Below are positions 50,731 through 57,910 of a DNA stretch of 64,000 nt, piece after piece. The stretch's first letter is position 1, and each line of letters starts with the position of its first letter. Under the pieces are notes generated by a model. That model searched no databases. It was not told the origin of the DNA and saw only the letters and a program-made list of their open reading frames with translations. The translations under genes and the position numbers were made by a program. Source of the DNA: Rhizobiales bacterium UBA3584 (GTDB lineage Bacteria; Pseudomonadota; Alphaproteobacteria; Rhizobiales; Devosiaceae); the NCBI GenBank assembly GCA_002375765.1, contig DFMV01000016.1, positions 99,087 to 163,086 of the forward strand, read 5' to 3'.

Positions 50731-52077
50731 TCATCTTTTTCGTGCTGACTTGTCGCTCTGTAGGGTGGGCAACGCACTCGCAGCAGCTAGCCCGATGAAC
50801 ACCATGGGGTCGTCGATCAACCCTTGGTGCAGAACCGCCATGCCGATAAGTGCGCCACGGTAGGCTAGCAGCCCGATAAAAAATACCCGCGTTTCCGGAT
50901 CAGAAGGACGCAGGGCTGATCGTATGTGATGAGGGATGCCATAAAAAGCCAGCAACAGAATTATCGCAAGCCCGAGGACATATCCGTGTCGATAGATGAT
51001 CATCACATAGGTAATGTGCGGAGCACGGACGATGCGCTCCACTCCACTGGGCGTAGTGACTGTCTGTCGTGTGCCTGCGCCAATCCCGAAAAGCGCCGAC
51101 TGCCAGCTTGAATTCGTAAGGGCGAGAAAGTACTCGGCCTCTGCCAAACGTGTTCCCAAGCCAGCCGCGTTAGAGGCGATAGCGGCCTCCCAACGACTGT
51201 GGGCTTCGGTCGCGTCGGTGAAAGTGGAAGGATCTTCCCCGCCAACGCCGGTGTCGGACGCTGTGCCATATTCGTAATCTGGCGTAGACGGCAGCGCTTC
51301 ATCTTCAAATACGGCGCTCGCATCCAATCGACCAAACCCCGGCATGGAGACAACCATAGGAATCAAGGCTATAATTATCACGAAGGCGCTTATCGCTCCG
51401 AGTGTGATGCTTCTAGGCGTGTGCCGGAAGATTCCTGCTAAGGCAAAAAGTCCGCAAATTCCCGCAGCCAGGATTGTCCCGGCCACCACGGAACGCGTAA
51501 GCCCGAGCGAGAAGATTGCCACCACGGCAAGTAGGGCAGCAGCGAGAGCACCCAGTTGGCGTCTTCGGCAATAGAGGGTGAGTGGAATCAGGAGAGCAGG
51601 GAGAAACACTTCCCACTGAATCCCGTACCGCATTATTCGGTTGGCAATGAGAAGATGAATGACGGTTCGGAGCACAACCCAAACGGCTAGCGAGCTTATG
51701 ATTGCGGTAAGGATGGTCCGGATGGGGAGCGTTCGGAACATCAGCAAGCCAAAGAGCAGATAGCCCACGGGCAATGCGTACCGAACCGCATCGGCTATCA
51801 TGTCGATCCCGAAATTGCCGTTGATGATTCCGATGATGAAATACGGCGATATTAGAAGGAACCAGAGGGCAGCGAGCCAGTTGAACTGCCTAAGCATAGG
51901 TCGGGCGACTGGCAACCACACAGCGCCTTGTGCAAGAACCCACACCGCAAACGCGAGGCGCATGAACTCACGGCGCTGGTCCGGGTCCATATAGACGCGC
52001 AGGTCGTACCAGCCGATTTTAGAGAAAAGAACGAAACAGAACGTCCAGAATACGGCGGTCGCGAAACGCGCGTTCAT
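50731..52077 (-). CDS. Wzy/WaaL-like polysaccharide polymerase or ligase, prophage-borne
   Basis: 448 residues, about ten to twelve transmembrane helices with one large periplasmic loop (about 265-350, FGRLDASAVFEDEALPSTPDYEYGTASD ... SSWQSALFGIGAG), the Wzy/WaaL arrangement. The loop is followed by the HITYVMIIYRHGYVLGLAIILL segment typical of the Wzy_C family. It would link repeat units into a chain with a specific bond. First gene of the two-gene reverse cassette, with its own weak promoter. It lies 114 bases upstream of the flippase. Confidence 0.7.
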   Translation of the reverse strand: MNARFATAVFWTFCFVLFSKIGWYDLRVYMDPDQRREFMRLAFAVWVLAQGAVWLPVARPMLRQFNWLAALWFLLISPYFIIGIINGNFGIDMIADAVRYALPVGYLLFGLLMFRTLPIRTILTAIISSLAVWVVLRTVIHLLIANRIMRYGIQWEVFLPALLIPLTLYCRRRQLGALAAALLAVVAIFSLGLTRSVVAGTILAAGICGLFALAGIFRHTPRSITLGAISAFVIIIALIPMVVSMPGFGRLDASAVFEDEALPSTPDYEYGTASDTGVGGEDPSTFTDATEAHSRWEAAIASNAAGLGTRLAEAEYFLALTNSSWQSALFGIGAGTRQTVTTPSGVERIVRAPHITYVMIIYRHGYVLGLAIILLLAFYGIPHHIRSALRPSDPETRVFFIGLLAYRGALIGMAVLHQGLIDDPMVFIGLAAASALPTLQSDKSARKR

Positions 52078-52110
52078 CGATGAAGTCTTTCCTTCTCAGC
52101 CCCAGTGGCA

Positions 52111-52139
52111 CCTAAACCGCGTCCAACACAGAATTGCAA
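52111..52139 (-). promoter_or_regulatory. Possible promoter of the Wzy/Wzx cassette
   Basis: On the minus strand TTGCAA (52134-52139) and TTTAGG (52111-52116), 17 bases apart. A weak but independent promoter would let the cassette be expressed in the lysogen while late genes are off. Confidence 0.4.
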
Positions 52140-52142
52140 CCC

Positions 52143-52167
52143 GCCCCGCCATAGAGCGGGGCTTTTT
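52143..52167 (+). terminator. Terminator bounding the polysaccharide cassette on the right
   Basis: GCCCCGC, a six-base loop, GCGGGGC and five T. It acts on plus-strand transcripts. With the hairpin at 49408 it encloses the two reverse genes. Confidence 0.75.
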
Positions 52168-52190
52168 CATATCCATCCACAGGTGAACCA

Positions 52191-52253
52191 GTGAACTTCG
52201 TTGGAACGGGGCACGGCCTTGCGCAGGGCGACGTTGGCACCTGCACACCCTGA
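52191..52253 (+). pseudogene. Possible remnant of a second lysin gene
   Basis: A 20-codon frame from GTG 52191 behind AGGTG: NFVGTGHGLAQGDVG then TCTP and a stop. The first residues resemble the beginning of phage N-acetylmuramidase-type proteins, which start with a short FxGxG...L motif. If so the rest of that gene is lost. It lies between the polysaccharide cassette and the present endolysin. Low certainty. Confidence 0.25.
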
Positions 52254-52280
52254 CCATCAAACATCGATAAGGAGGCCGTG

Positions 52281-52964
52281 ATGGCCCGAGAGAACTTCGC
52301 TTCGGCGTTGACGGAGGTGCTTGCCCATGAGGGTGGGTATGTGAACAATCCTGCCGATCCGGGTGGCCCAACCAATCTCGGCGTCACGCTGGGAACGGCC
52401 AAGCGGCTGGGAATTGACGTAGATGGCGACGGCGACACCGACATCATCGACATAAAGCTGCTCCAGCCTGCCGATGCGGCCAAGGTCTATCGAGCAGAAT
52501 ACTGGAACAAGGTGCGCGGCGATGATCTGCCGTCCGGGCTCGATTTTGCCGTGTTCGACTTTGCCGTGAACTCAGGACCGGGCAGGGCAGCGAAATATCT
52601 CCAGGCACTGGTTGGCGTTGCTCAGGACGGTTCCATTGGTCCGAAGACCCTGGCAGCGGTCGCGGCATACGACCCCGCCAAGCTTATCGACCGGCTCTGT
52701 GATCGCCGCATGACCTTCCTGCGCAATCTCTCACACTGGTCCACGTTCGGCAAAGGCTGGACCCGCCGAGTGGAAGGCGTGCGCGCCGTTGCCAAGCAGA
52801 TGGCGGCCCAAGCGCCAGAGATGCCCACGCAGCCGCAAAAGCCCGTTCCGTCGCCGCAAGCACCCGAAACGGGCAAACCCCACTCTCCGATCAAATCTGG
52901 CGGTCTTGTCGCCATCCTCGTAGGGGCCGCCGCTTTGGTGGCCTTCTTTATTTTCGGTCGCTGA
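52281..52964 (+). CDS. Endolysin, GH108 muramidase with C-terminal membrane anchor
   Basis: 227 residues from ATG 52281; AAGGAGG at 52269-52275 fixes the start. The muramidase domain fits GH108: FASALTEVLAHEGGYVNNPADPGGPTNLGVTLGT (catalytic Glu in HEGGY), VYRAEYWNKVRGDDLPSGLDFAVFDFAVNSG and the PG-binding-like DGSIGPKTLAAV. A proline-rich linker leads to one C-terminal transmembrane helix (GGLVAILVGAAALVAFFIFG). It cuts peptidoglycan glycan chains at lysis. Confidence 0.88.
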   Translation: MARENFASALTEVLAHEGGYVNNPADPGGPTNLGVTLGTAKRLGIDVDGDGDTDIIDIKLLQPADAAKVYRAEYWNKVRGDDLPSGLDFAVFDFAVNSGPGRAAKYLQALVGVAQDGSIGPKTLAAVAAYDPAKLIDRLCDRRMTFLRNLSHWSTFGKGWTRRVEGVRAVAKQMAAQAPEMPTQPQKPVPSPQAPETGKPHSPIKSGGLVAILVGAAALVAFFIFGR

Positions 52965-52976
52965 AAGGAAAGCACC

Positions 52977-53252
52977 ATGTCTATCATCTTTCGCATCCTC
53001 TCCATGTTCGGCCCTCTGACAGCGGCCAAGTTCTGGTTCTCCATCGTCATGGCCGGGGTTCACTTCGTCCGCCTGTATTTCGGCATCGATCTTGGGCTTG
53101 ATGAGGGAACCGCACTCACCATCATCAACGGCATCTGGGCCGCTGGGGTTTGGGCTATCGGTAACAAGAAGCCTTCCATCCCGGTCCTGACCGAAGCCGA
53201 GGCTCGGGCACGCACCGGCTATTACGGCGAGATCGAAACCCGCAACCGCTGA
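52977..53252 (+). CDS. Putative holin
   Basis: 91 residues with two hydrophobic helices (LTAAKFWFSIVMAGVHFVRL and TIINGIWAAGVWAIG) and a charged C-terminal tail. Directly follows the endolysin gene behind AAAGGAAAG. Size, topology and position fit a holin that opens the inner membrane; the family is not recognised. Confidence 0.6.
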   Translation: MSIIFRILSMFGPLTAAKFWFSIVMAGVHFVRLYFGIDLGLDEGTALTIINGIWAAGVWAIGNKKPSIPVLTEAEARARTGYYGEIETRNR

Positions 53253-53313
53253 CAACCACCGGCGTCCGGTAGAACCGGGCGCCTACCAAGGGCATTTGAC
53301 TATAGGGGCTCCC

Positions 53314-53700
53314 GTGGCAGATCAGGACAATGACATGAATGTCTCCGCTCCAAAATTCCAATGGGTTTGGAACCTCAACACCATCACCGTGCTGATCGGC
53401 TTTGCCGCTGGTTTCGTAGCGTGGGGCTACACCATCTCGGAAATGCAGACCGGACGAGCGCAGAACGCTGCCAATATCGTACGGCTGGAAACGCGGGTGG
53501 GCAGTCTCGAAGCCTCGACGCGTATGATCGACAACCACGAGTTGCGCATCGGCGTGATCGAAGCCCAGATCAGGGATACGTCGGACGCGATGCGATCTCT
53601 GGAAACCACGCTCAACTCATTGGCGGCCGACCTCCGCGTCACTCGGGAAATACTCGAGCGCCTTGAACGATCACAGACCGCCAGCATCGATCCTCAATGA
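53314..53700 (+). CDS. Membrane-anchored coiled-coil lysis protein
   Basis: 128 residues from GTG 53314, with AGGGGC upstream. One transmembrane helix (LNTITVLIGFAAGFVAWGYTI) followed by a long periplasmic coiled coil (NIVRLETRVGSLEASTRMIDNHELRIGVIEAQIRD ...). The layout is that of an inner-membrane spanin (Rz-like) or a holin-associated protein. No outer-membrane spanin lipoprotein gene is evident beside it. Confidence 0.55.
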   Translation: MADQDNDMNVSAPKFQWVWNLNTITVLIGFAAGFVAWGYTISEMQTGRAQNAANIVRLETRVGSLEASTRMIDNHELRIGVIEAQIRDTSDAMRSLETTLNSLAADLRVTREILERLERSQTASIDPQ

Positions 53701-53864
53701 TTATCTGCCCGAAATGCTCCAAGCCCGTGGACTGGCGGCCCCACAAGATATCCGGGCGTCTCGTTCTCACCTTCGCCTGTTGTGGCGCGGGGCAGACCGC
53801 CGAGGCCGATTTCGTCGTGACAGAGATTCGTGAGGGCCTGCGCCTCATTCGTCCGGCTGACTGA
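53697..53864 (+). CDS. Small zinc-ribbon-like protein
   Basis: A 55-residue protein, MIICPKCSKPVDWRPHKISG ... FACCGAGQTAEADF. CPKC and ACCG can form a zinc site. Start overlaps the previous stop as ATGA, so it is part of the lysis operon. Function unknown. Confidence 0.5.
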   Translation: MIICPKCSKPVDWRPHKISGRLVLTFACCGAGQTAEADFVVTEIREGLRLIRPAD

Positions 53865-54012
53865 TCTCCATATCGGCCCGTCGCAGGTTCTGGGCCAATG
53901 AGAGCAGGGCGGCATAAACCGTCTCTCTGTCCCATCCCGCCTTTATGGCTGCGTCGATCGCCTGCCTGATGTCAGGCTCCATGGCCTCCTCGCAAGCCAG
54001 CACATCATCCAT
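53845..54012 (-). CDS. Small reverse-strand helical protein
   Basis: 55 residues: MDDVLACEEAMEPDIRQAID, then AGWDRETVYAALLSLAQNL. It shares the AGW(D/E)xExVYAA helix with the gene just upstream, so the two look like products of an old duplication or a common small domain. It overlaps the plus-strand zinc-ribbon gene by 20 bases. Unrecognised. Confidence 0.5.
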   Translation of the reverse strand: MDDVLACEEAMEPDIRQAIDAAIKAGWDRETVYAALLSLAQNLRRADMEISQPDE

Positions 54013-54021
54013 TCCCGCCTC

Positions 54022-54444
54022 CTATGTCCCGCCATGCGGATTTCTCCCCGTGGCCTTACGGTCAAATTCTGCCATGTCATCGGTCCATCTGTGAATAGCG
54101 GCGTAGACCGCTTCTGGTTCCCATCCGGCCTTGAACGCCGTGCTGCATATATGGGCCAATGATCCCGCTATGGCATCGAGGCACGCATCTGGCAGGGCTT
54201 CCGCATCCGCATCCTCTGGCGGGGGCTGTATCGTCATGTTGGCGATAAAGCTCTCCCGCTCATCCTCCAGCACCAGCAGTTTCCCGACGGCTTCTTTCAC
54301 GAGCTTGCGCAGCGCAACATAGTCCTGCCATGCCTCCGGGGTGGCCTTGCGATGCTCCTCGGCCTTCCTGCGGGCCAGCTCGAGCTTTGTCACGAACTCG
54401 CTGGGCACTCTGTTGCCGATGGTCCATAGGCGATCTTCTGGCAT
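54022..54444 (-). CDS. Hypothetical reverse-strand protein at the right end
   Basis: 140 residues with GGAGG nine bases before ATG 54444. Helical (EFVTKLELARRKAEEHRKATPEAW; LRKLVKEAVGKLLVLEDERESFI; HICSTAFKAGWEPEAVYAAIHRWTDDM). Its C-terminal helix repeats that of the following gene. It lies outside the lysis operon near attR, a usual moron position. Function unknown. Confidence 0.5.
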   Translation of the reverse strand: MPEDRLWTIGNRVPSEFVTKLELARRKAEEHRKATPEAWQDYVALRKLVKEAVGKLLVLEDERESFIANMTIQPPPEDADAEALPDACLDAIAGSLAHICSTAFKAGWEPEAVYAAIHRWTDDMAEFDRKATGRNPHGGT

Positions 54445-54679
54445 GAAGCGTGTCCTCCGTCCTCTGTCGTGGCTCAGGACGGGCGTTTATGCCATGGGCG
54501 GGACTGTGGGCGCTAGGAGATGTTTCGCCGCTGTGTGAGAACGAATCTCGAACCTGTCGTGGGAATGTCGTGGGACTTTTTGTCCCGCACTGCGCAAATC
54601 GGCGCTGATCTTTCCGTTTCGTTCTCCCCGGGCGTGATCGGCGGGGGATGCCGAAAAGCCCGGGAAAGAAACGGTTTTG

Positions 54680-54728
54680 ATGGTCGGAGCGGCCGGATTT
54701 GAACCGACGACCCTTTGTCCCCCAGACA
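54680..54728. repeat. attR core: 49-bp direct repeat in tRNA-Pro
   Basis: Identical to attL 6785-6833. It forms the 3' two-thirds of the intact tRNA-Pro gene, so the phage copy restores the gene on integration. The 54445-54679 stretch beside it has no gene; it holds a twice-repeated TGTCGTGGGA (54555 and 54566). Confidence 0.92.
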
Positions 54729-54757
54729 AATGCGCTACCAGGCTGCGCTACGCCCCG
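54681..54757 (-). tRNA. tRNA-Pro(GGG)
   Basis: 77 bases with encoded CCA. Acceptor stem CGGGGCG/CGCTCCG, D-arm GCGCAGCCTGGTAGCGC, anticodon loop CTGGGGG giving anticodon GGG, T-loop GTTCGAATC. Chromosomal 5' half lies to the right, and the 3' part comes from the phage attachment site. Now lacks its original terminator, which remains beyond attL. Confidence 0.95.
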
Positions 54758-54878
54758 ATTGGCCTTTCACCTATATAATAGCGCTCCTTAGCGCAAGGGG
54801 TACGATGGCCAAAAAACGGTTATGTGGAACGCGTTTCCACCTGCGCCGTTTCTTCTCAATTCAAACAGGGGATTTTTT

Positions 54879-55046
54879 ATGCCGATACTTTTGATCGTGC
54901 TGGTGGCCATTCTGATCGGCACCGTGGGCTTTTGGGATTCGCTGGGAGCGCTGCTCGGCGCAGTCGTCGTTTTGGGCCTGTTCTGGCTATTGGTGGCCAT
55001 AACCGGAATTCTTGCCGTGCTGTGGCTGGTCCGAAAGATATTTTAA
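54879..55046 (+). CDS. Small two-span membrane protein
   Basis: 55 residues from ATG 54879 behind AGGGGA. Two hydrophobic helices (PILLIVLVAILIGTVGFW; LLGAVVVLGLFWLLVAITGILAVLWLV). No family is recognised. It is the first chromosomal gene right of the tRNA, and its end overlaps the convergent EPS polymerase gene by four bases. Confidence 0.55.
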   Translation: MPILLIVLVAILIGTVGFWDSLGALLGAVVVLGLFWLLVAITGILAVLWLVRKIF

Positions 55047-56308
55047 GGCAGTTGGCGCTCTCGCCGTTCAGTGTGAGGCGCCGCAGCGCAAATACCCCAC
55101 ACCAGTCCTGTTACCAGGAACCAGTGTCTCCAGTGATCGGTATCGATGATTCCCGATAGGGCGATCATCGGCACAAACGTGGCAAACACCGGAATCAGGA
55201 GTGGGCGGTGGGCGCGATGGACCAGTGCCTTGCTGCCGGCCACCAGGGTCGATCCGACAAGAAGGTAATAGATGATTGCGCCGCCCCAGCCATACGTCAA
55301 AGCGACATTGAGATAAGTGTTGTGCGGCTGCTCGGTGATGCGCAGAAATCCGTATTCCAGCGGACCTATACCCCAGGGATGGGTCAGGACCACATCGATC
55401 GTGTACCAGATGCGCCCGAAACGGCCCAACTCGCCGGTGTCATAACTCTGGGTAAGGGAAAATCGCTGGGCGAAAAGCTCAGAGACCACCGGGATCGACA
55501 GGAGCACCGCCATGGCGGCGGCCAACATCATCAGCCCGCCGATGGCGATCAACAGCAGGCGCACTTTTTCCCGCGCCGACGCCTCAAGGAAAAACACCAT
55601 GGCGAAGGTCAGAAGGGAAGAAGCGGCCAGATGGCCCCATGCGCCGCGCGAAAAGCTCACGAAAACGCCCACAAAGATGACGAGATAAGCAGCGCCGTTC
55701 CAAAGGGAGGAGCGCCCGCTTGTTAGCAGTACTCGCTGCAAAACAAACATCGCTGGAAGAATGAGGAAGGGGCCATAAACGTTGGGGTCGTTAAAAAACG
55801 CCTTGGCACGACCAAACCGCAGGAACACATCCTCACCCGGCAAAAAGCCCATATAGGCCAAAGTTCCGACAACGGACGCGATCAGCGCAATGGCAACATA
55901 GGCCTTGGCGATCAGTCGCATATTGGTATGGGGCGCCTGAGCCACAAAGTTGGCGACGAAATAGCTTGTGATCAGTAGAAAGATCGTAACGAGATTGAAG
56001 ATCAATCCATCAAGCACGCCCTGGTAGACCATGAAAAATGGCGAGATCAGAGCAAACGGCGCAAAAGCAACGACTATGAACAGCAGGGGCAATGTCTGGC
56101 GCCGTAGCTGCAGCCCGCCGGCCAGCGCTACGGCAAAGGCAAGCAGAAACATCACCTCATAGGGTGATGGTTCGACGATCACGAACCCTCCTGAAAAAAT
56201 CCATATGCCGACGATCAGCCCCAGCGCCTTTCTGGCGCTCGCGCCGAGCCACGCCCGGCCACGCTCGGACTGCGCAAGCGCGGTTGGAGCGGGCAGGGCG
56301 AGGGTCAA
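55043..56308 (-). CDS. Host EPS polymerase / O-antigen ligase-family protein
   Basis: 421 residues from TTG 56308, overlapping the stop of the sugar-transferase gene; this start is uncertain. About ten to twelve helices, with the Wzy_C signature after the main loop (IWYTIDVVLTHPWGIGPLEYGFLRITEQPHNTYLNVALTYGWGG). This HNTYL/GP pattern is typical of WaaL/Wzy/ExoQ proteins. It polymerises the exopolysaccharide whose first sugar is added by the next gene's product. It differs clearly from the prophage Wzy. Confidence 0.8.
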   Translation of the reverse strand: MTLALPAPTALAQSERGRAWLGASARKALGLIVGIWIFSGGFVIVEPSPYEVMFLLAFAVALAGGLQLRRQTLPLLFIVVAFAPFALISPFFMVYQGVLDGLIFNLVTIFLLITSYFVANFVAQAPHTNMRLIAKAYVAIALIASVVGTLAYMGFLPGEDVFLRFGRAKAFFNDPNVYGPFLILPAMFVLQRVLLTSGRSSLWNGAAYLVIFVGVFVSFSRGAWGHLAASSLLTFAMVFFLEASAREKVRLLLIAIGGLMMLAAAMAVLLSIPVVSELFAQRFSLTQSYDTGELGRFGRIWYTIDVVLTHPWGIGPLEYGFLRITEQPHNTYLNVALTYGWGGAIIYYLLVGSTLVAGSKALVHRAHRPLLIPVFATFVPMIALSGIIDTDHWRHWFLVTGLVWGICAAAPHTERRERQLP

Positions 56309-57834
56309 AACGCGTTCTCGTTCTTGGTGAACAGAGAAATTGGTGTCATCACAAGGATGTAGAGGTCGAGCAGGATGGACCAGTTCTCGATGTAATAAAG
56401 GTCGTGATCGACGCGGGCCATCAGCTTGTCGACCGTATCGGTTTCGCCGCGCCAACCGTTGATTTGCGCCCACCCGGTGATGCCGGGCTTAACCTTGTGT
56501 CGCGCAAAATAGCCATGGACTGCATCGTGATAAAGCCGGTTGGCGGCTTTCGCCTCCAGCGCATGGGGGCGCGGGCCCACGATGGAAAGCTCTCCCTTGA
56601 GGACGTTGAAGAGCTGCGGCAGTTCGTCGATGGACGTCTTGCGAATTATCCGTCCGACCGGGGTAACGCGCGGATCGTTGCGTGTGACGAGCGTTGACGC
56701 TTTGGCGTCGCTCATGTCGGTGTACATTGACCGGAATTTATAGACTGCGATCAACTCGTTATTGAAGCCGTGACGGTTCTGTTTGAAAAGAACCGGCCCC
56801 TTGCTCGTCGCTTTGACAGCGATGGCCGTCCCGATCATCACGGGCGAGAGCACGACGAGCGCGAACAGCGCGACGAGCTTGTCAAACACCCATTTGAAAA
56901 CAAGATTCCAGTCCGAAATCGGCCGGTCGGCCATCTCGAAGACCGGGAGATCGCCGACATAGGAATAGGTCTTGTCGGTAAAGCGCAGCTTGCTCATATG
57001 GGCGCTGAGCCGGATATCGACCGGGAGCACCCACAGTTGGCCCAGCATTTCGAGCAGGCGGGATTCGGCCGACAGAGGCATCGAAACGATGACCAGATCG
57101 ATGCGGGCGCGGCGCGCGAACTCAACAAGATCGGCAACCTTGCCGAGCTTTTTTACCCCGGCGACCGCCTCGGGAGAGCGTTCGTCATAGCGGTCGTCGA
57201 ACAGACCTATGAGGTCGATATCGCTGGTCGCGCTTTTTTCGATTGCCCCGATAAGAGCTTCGGCCGCGGGGCCTCCGCCGACGATCACAGTGCGCCGCCG
57301 CAGGCGGCCCTTGGTGGACCAGTCAAGGACCAGCGCCCGTAGTGTCAGGCGATAGAAGACCAGCGCGACCCCGCCCGATAATGCCCAACTGCCAAGCCAG
57401 ATTCGCGAAACCAGATCGCCCGCCTTGAAGGCGAAAAGGCCGGCGACGACAAGCAGGAAGACACCAGTCCAGCCCCCCAAAACACGCAGGATTTGCTTGA
57501 AAAGCGTCCTGTAGGCCGCAATGCGGTGGGTGCGGGCAACGTTGAAGGCGATGTTTGCCGCTGCCACGATGCCGAGCGAAAGCGGCACATAAAGCACCGG
57601 ATCGATCCCGCCGAGATAAAACAGATAAATACCCAATCCGAGCGTCAAAAGCAGCACGGCTTCGATCAGCTGAGCAAAGCCGGAGACCAGTTTATGCGAA
57701 AGCGTTGGCGAGACGGGGGCCTGCACGGCCGCCTCCGCATCCGCGCCAAGCGTCCCCATGGTTCCGGTGCTCGCGGATATGTGGCTGAGTACGGCTTCTT
57801 TGGGATCGACCCTGAACACGGGTTGGCCTCGCAC
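56305..57834 (-). CDS. Undecaprenyl-phosphate sugar-1-phosphate transferase (WcaJ/ExoY type)
   Basis: 509 residues. Four N-terminal membrane helices, a CoA-binding-like domain (RTVIVGGGPAAEALIGAIEKS ...), a fifth helix (VFDKLVALFALVVLSPVMIG), then the bacterial sugar transferase domain with KFRSMYTD, TRNDPRVTPVGRIIRKTSIDELPQL (catalytic Asp-Glu) and GPRPHALEAK. It starts repeat-unit assembly by moving a hexose-1-phosphate onto undecaprenyl phosphate. Full length for the WcaJ class. Confidence 0.9.
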   Translation of the reverse strand: MRGQPVFRVDPKEAVLSHISASTGTMGTLGADAEAAVQAPVSPTLSHKLVSGFAQLIEAVLLLTLGLGIYLFYLGGIDPVLYVPLSLGIVAAANIAFNVARTHRIAAYRTLFKQILRVLGGWTGVFLLVVAGLFAFKAGDLVSRIWLGSWALSGGVALVFYRLTLRALVLDWSTKGRLRRRTVIVGGGPAAEALIGAIEKSATSDIDLIGLFDDRYDERSPEAVAGVKKLGKVADLVEFARRARIDLVIVSMPLSAESRLLEMLGQLWVLPVDIRLSAHMSKLRFTDKTYSYVGDLPVFEMADRPISDWNLVFKWVFDKLVALFALVVLSPVMIGTAIAVKATSKGPVLFKQNRHGFNNELIAVYKFRSMYTDMSDAKASTLVTRNDPRVTPVGRIIRKTSIDELPQLFNVLKGELSIVGPRPHALEAKAANRLYHDAVHGYFARHKVKPGITGWAQINGWRGETDTVDKLMARVDHDLYYIENWSILLDLYILVMTPISLFTKNENAF

Positions 57835-57910
57835 TGATTGTCATGAATTCGTGCGCGGGACTATGAGGTGCCGATGGTGAAAAGGCGTTAAAACCGCCCT
57901 CGGCAATTGG

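Larger units (their letters stand above)
6785..54728. mobile_element. Complete-looking siphovirus prophage in tRNA-Pro
   Basis: Bounded by a 49-bp perfect direct repeat (6785-6833 and 54680-54728) formed from the 3' part of tRNA-Pro. The order of modules is integration and recombination genes (leftward), immunity region, early/replication genes (rightward), terminase, head, tail, tailspike, polysaccharide cassette, lysis. No essential structural gene is obviously broken, so it could be inducible. Long non-contractile tail: a tape-measure gene of 794 codons and a tail-tube gene, but no sheath or baseplate-wedge genes. Confidence 0.93.
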
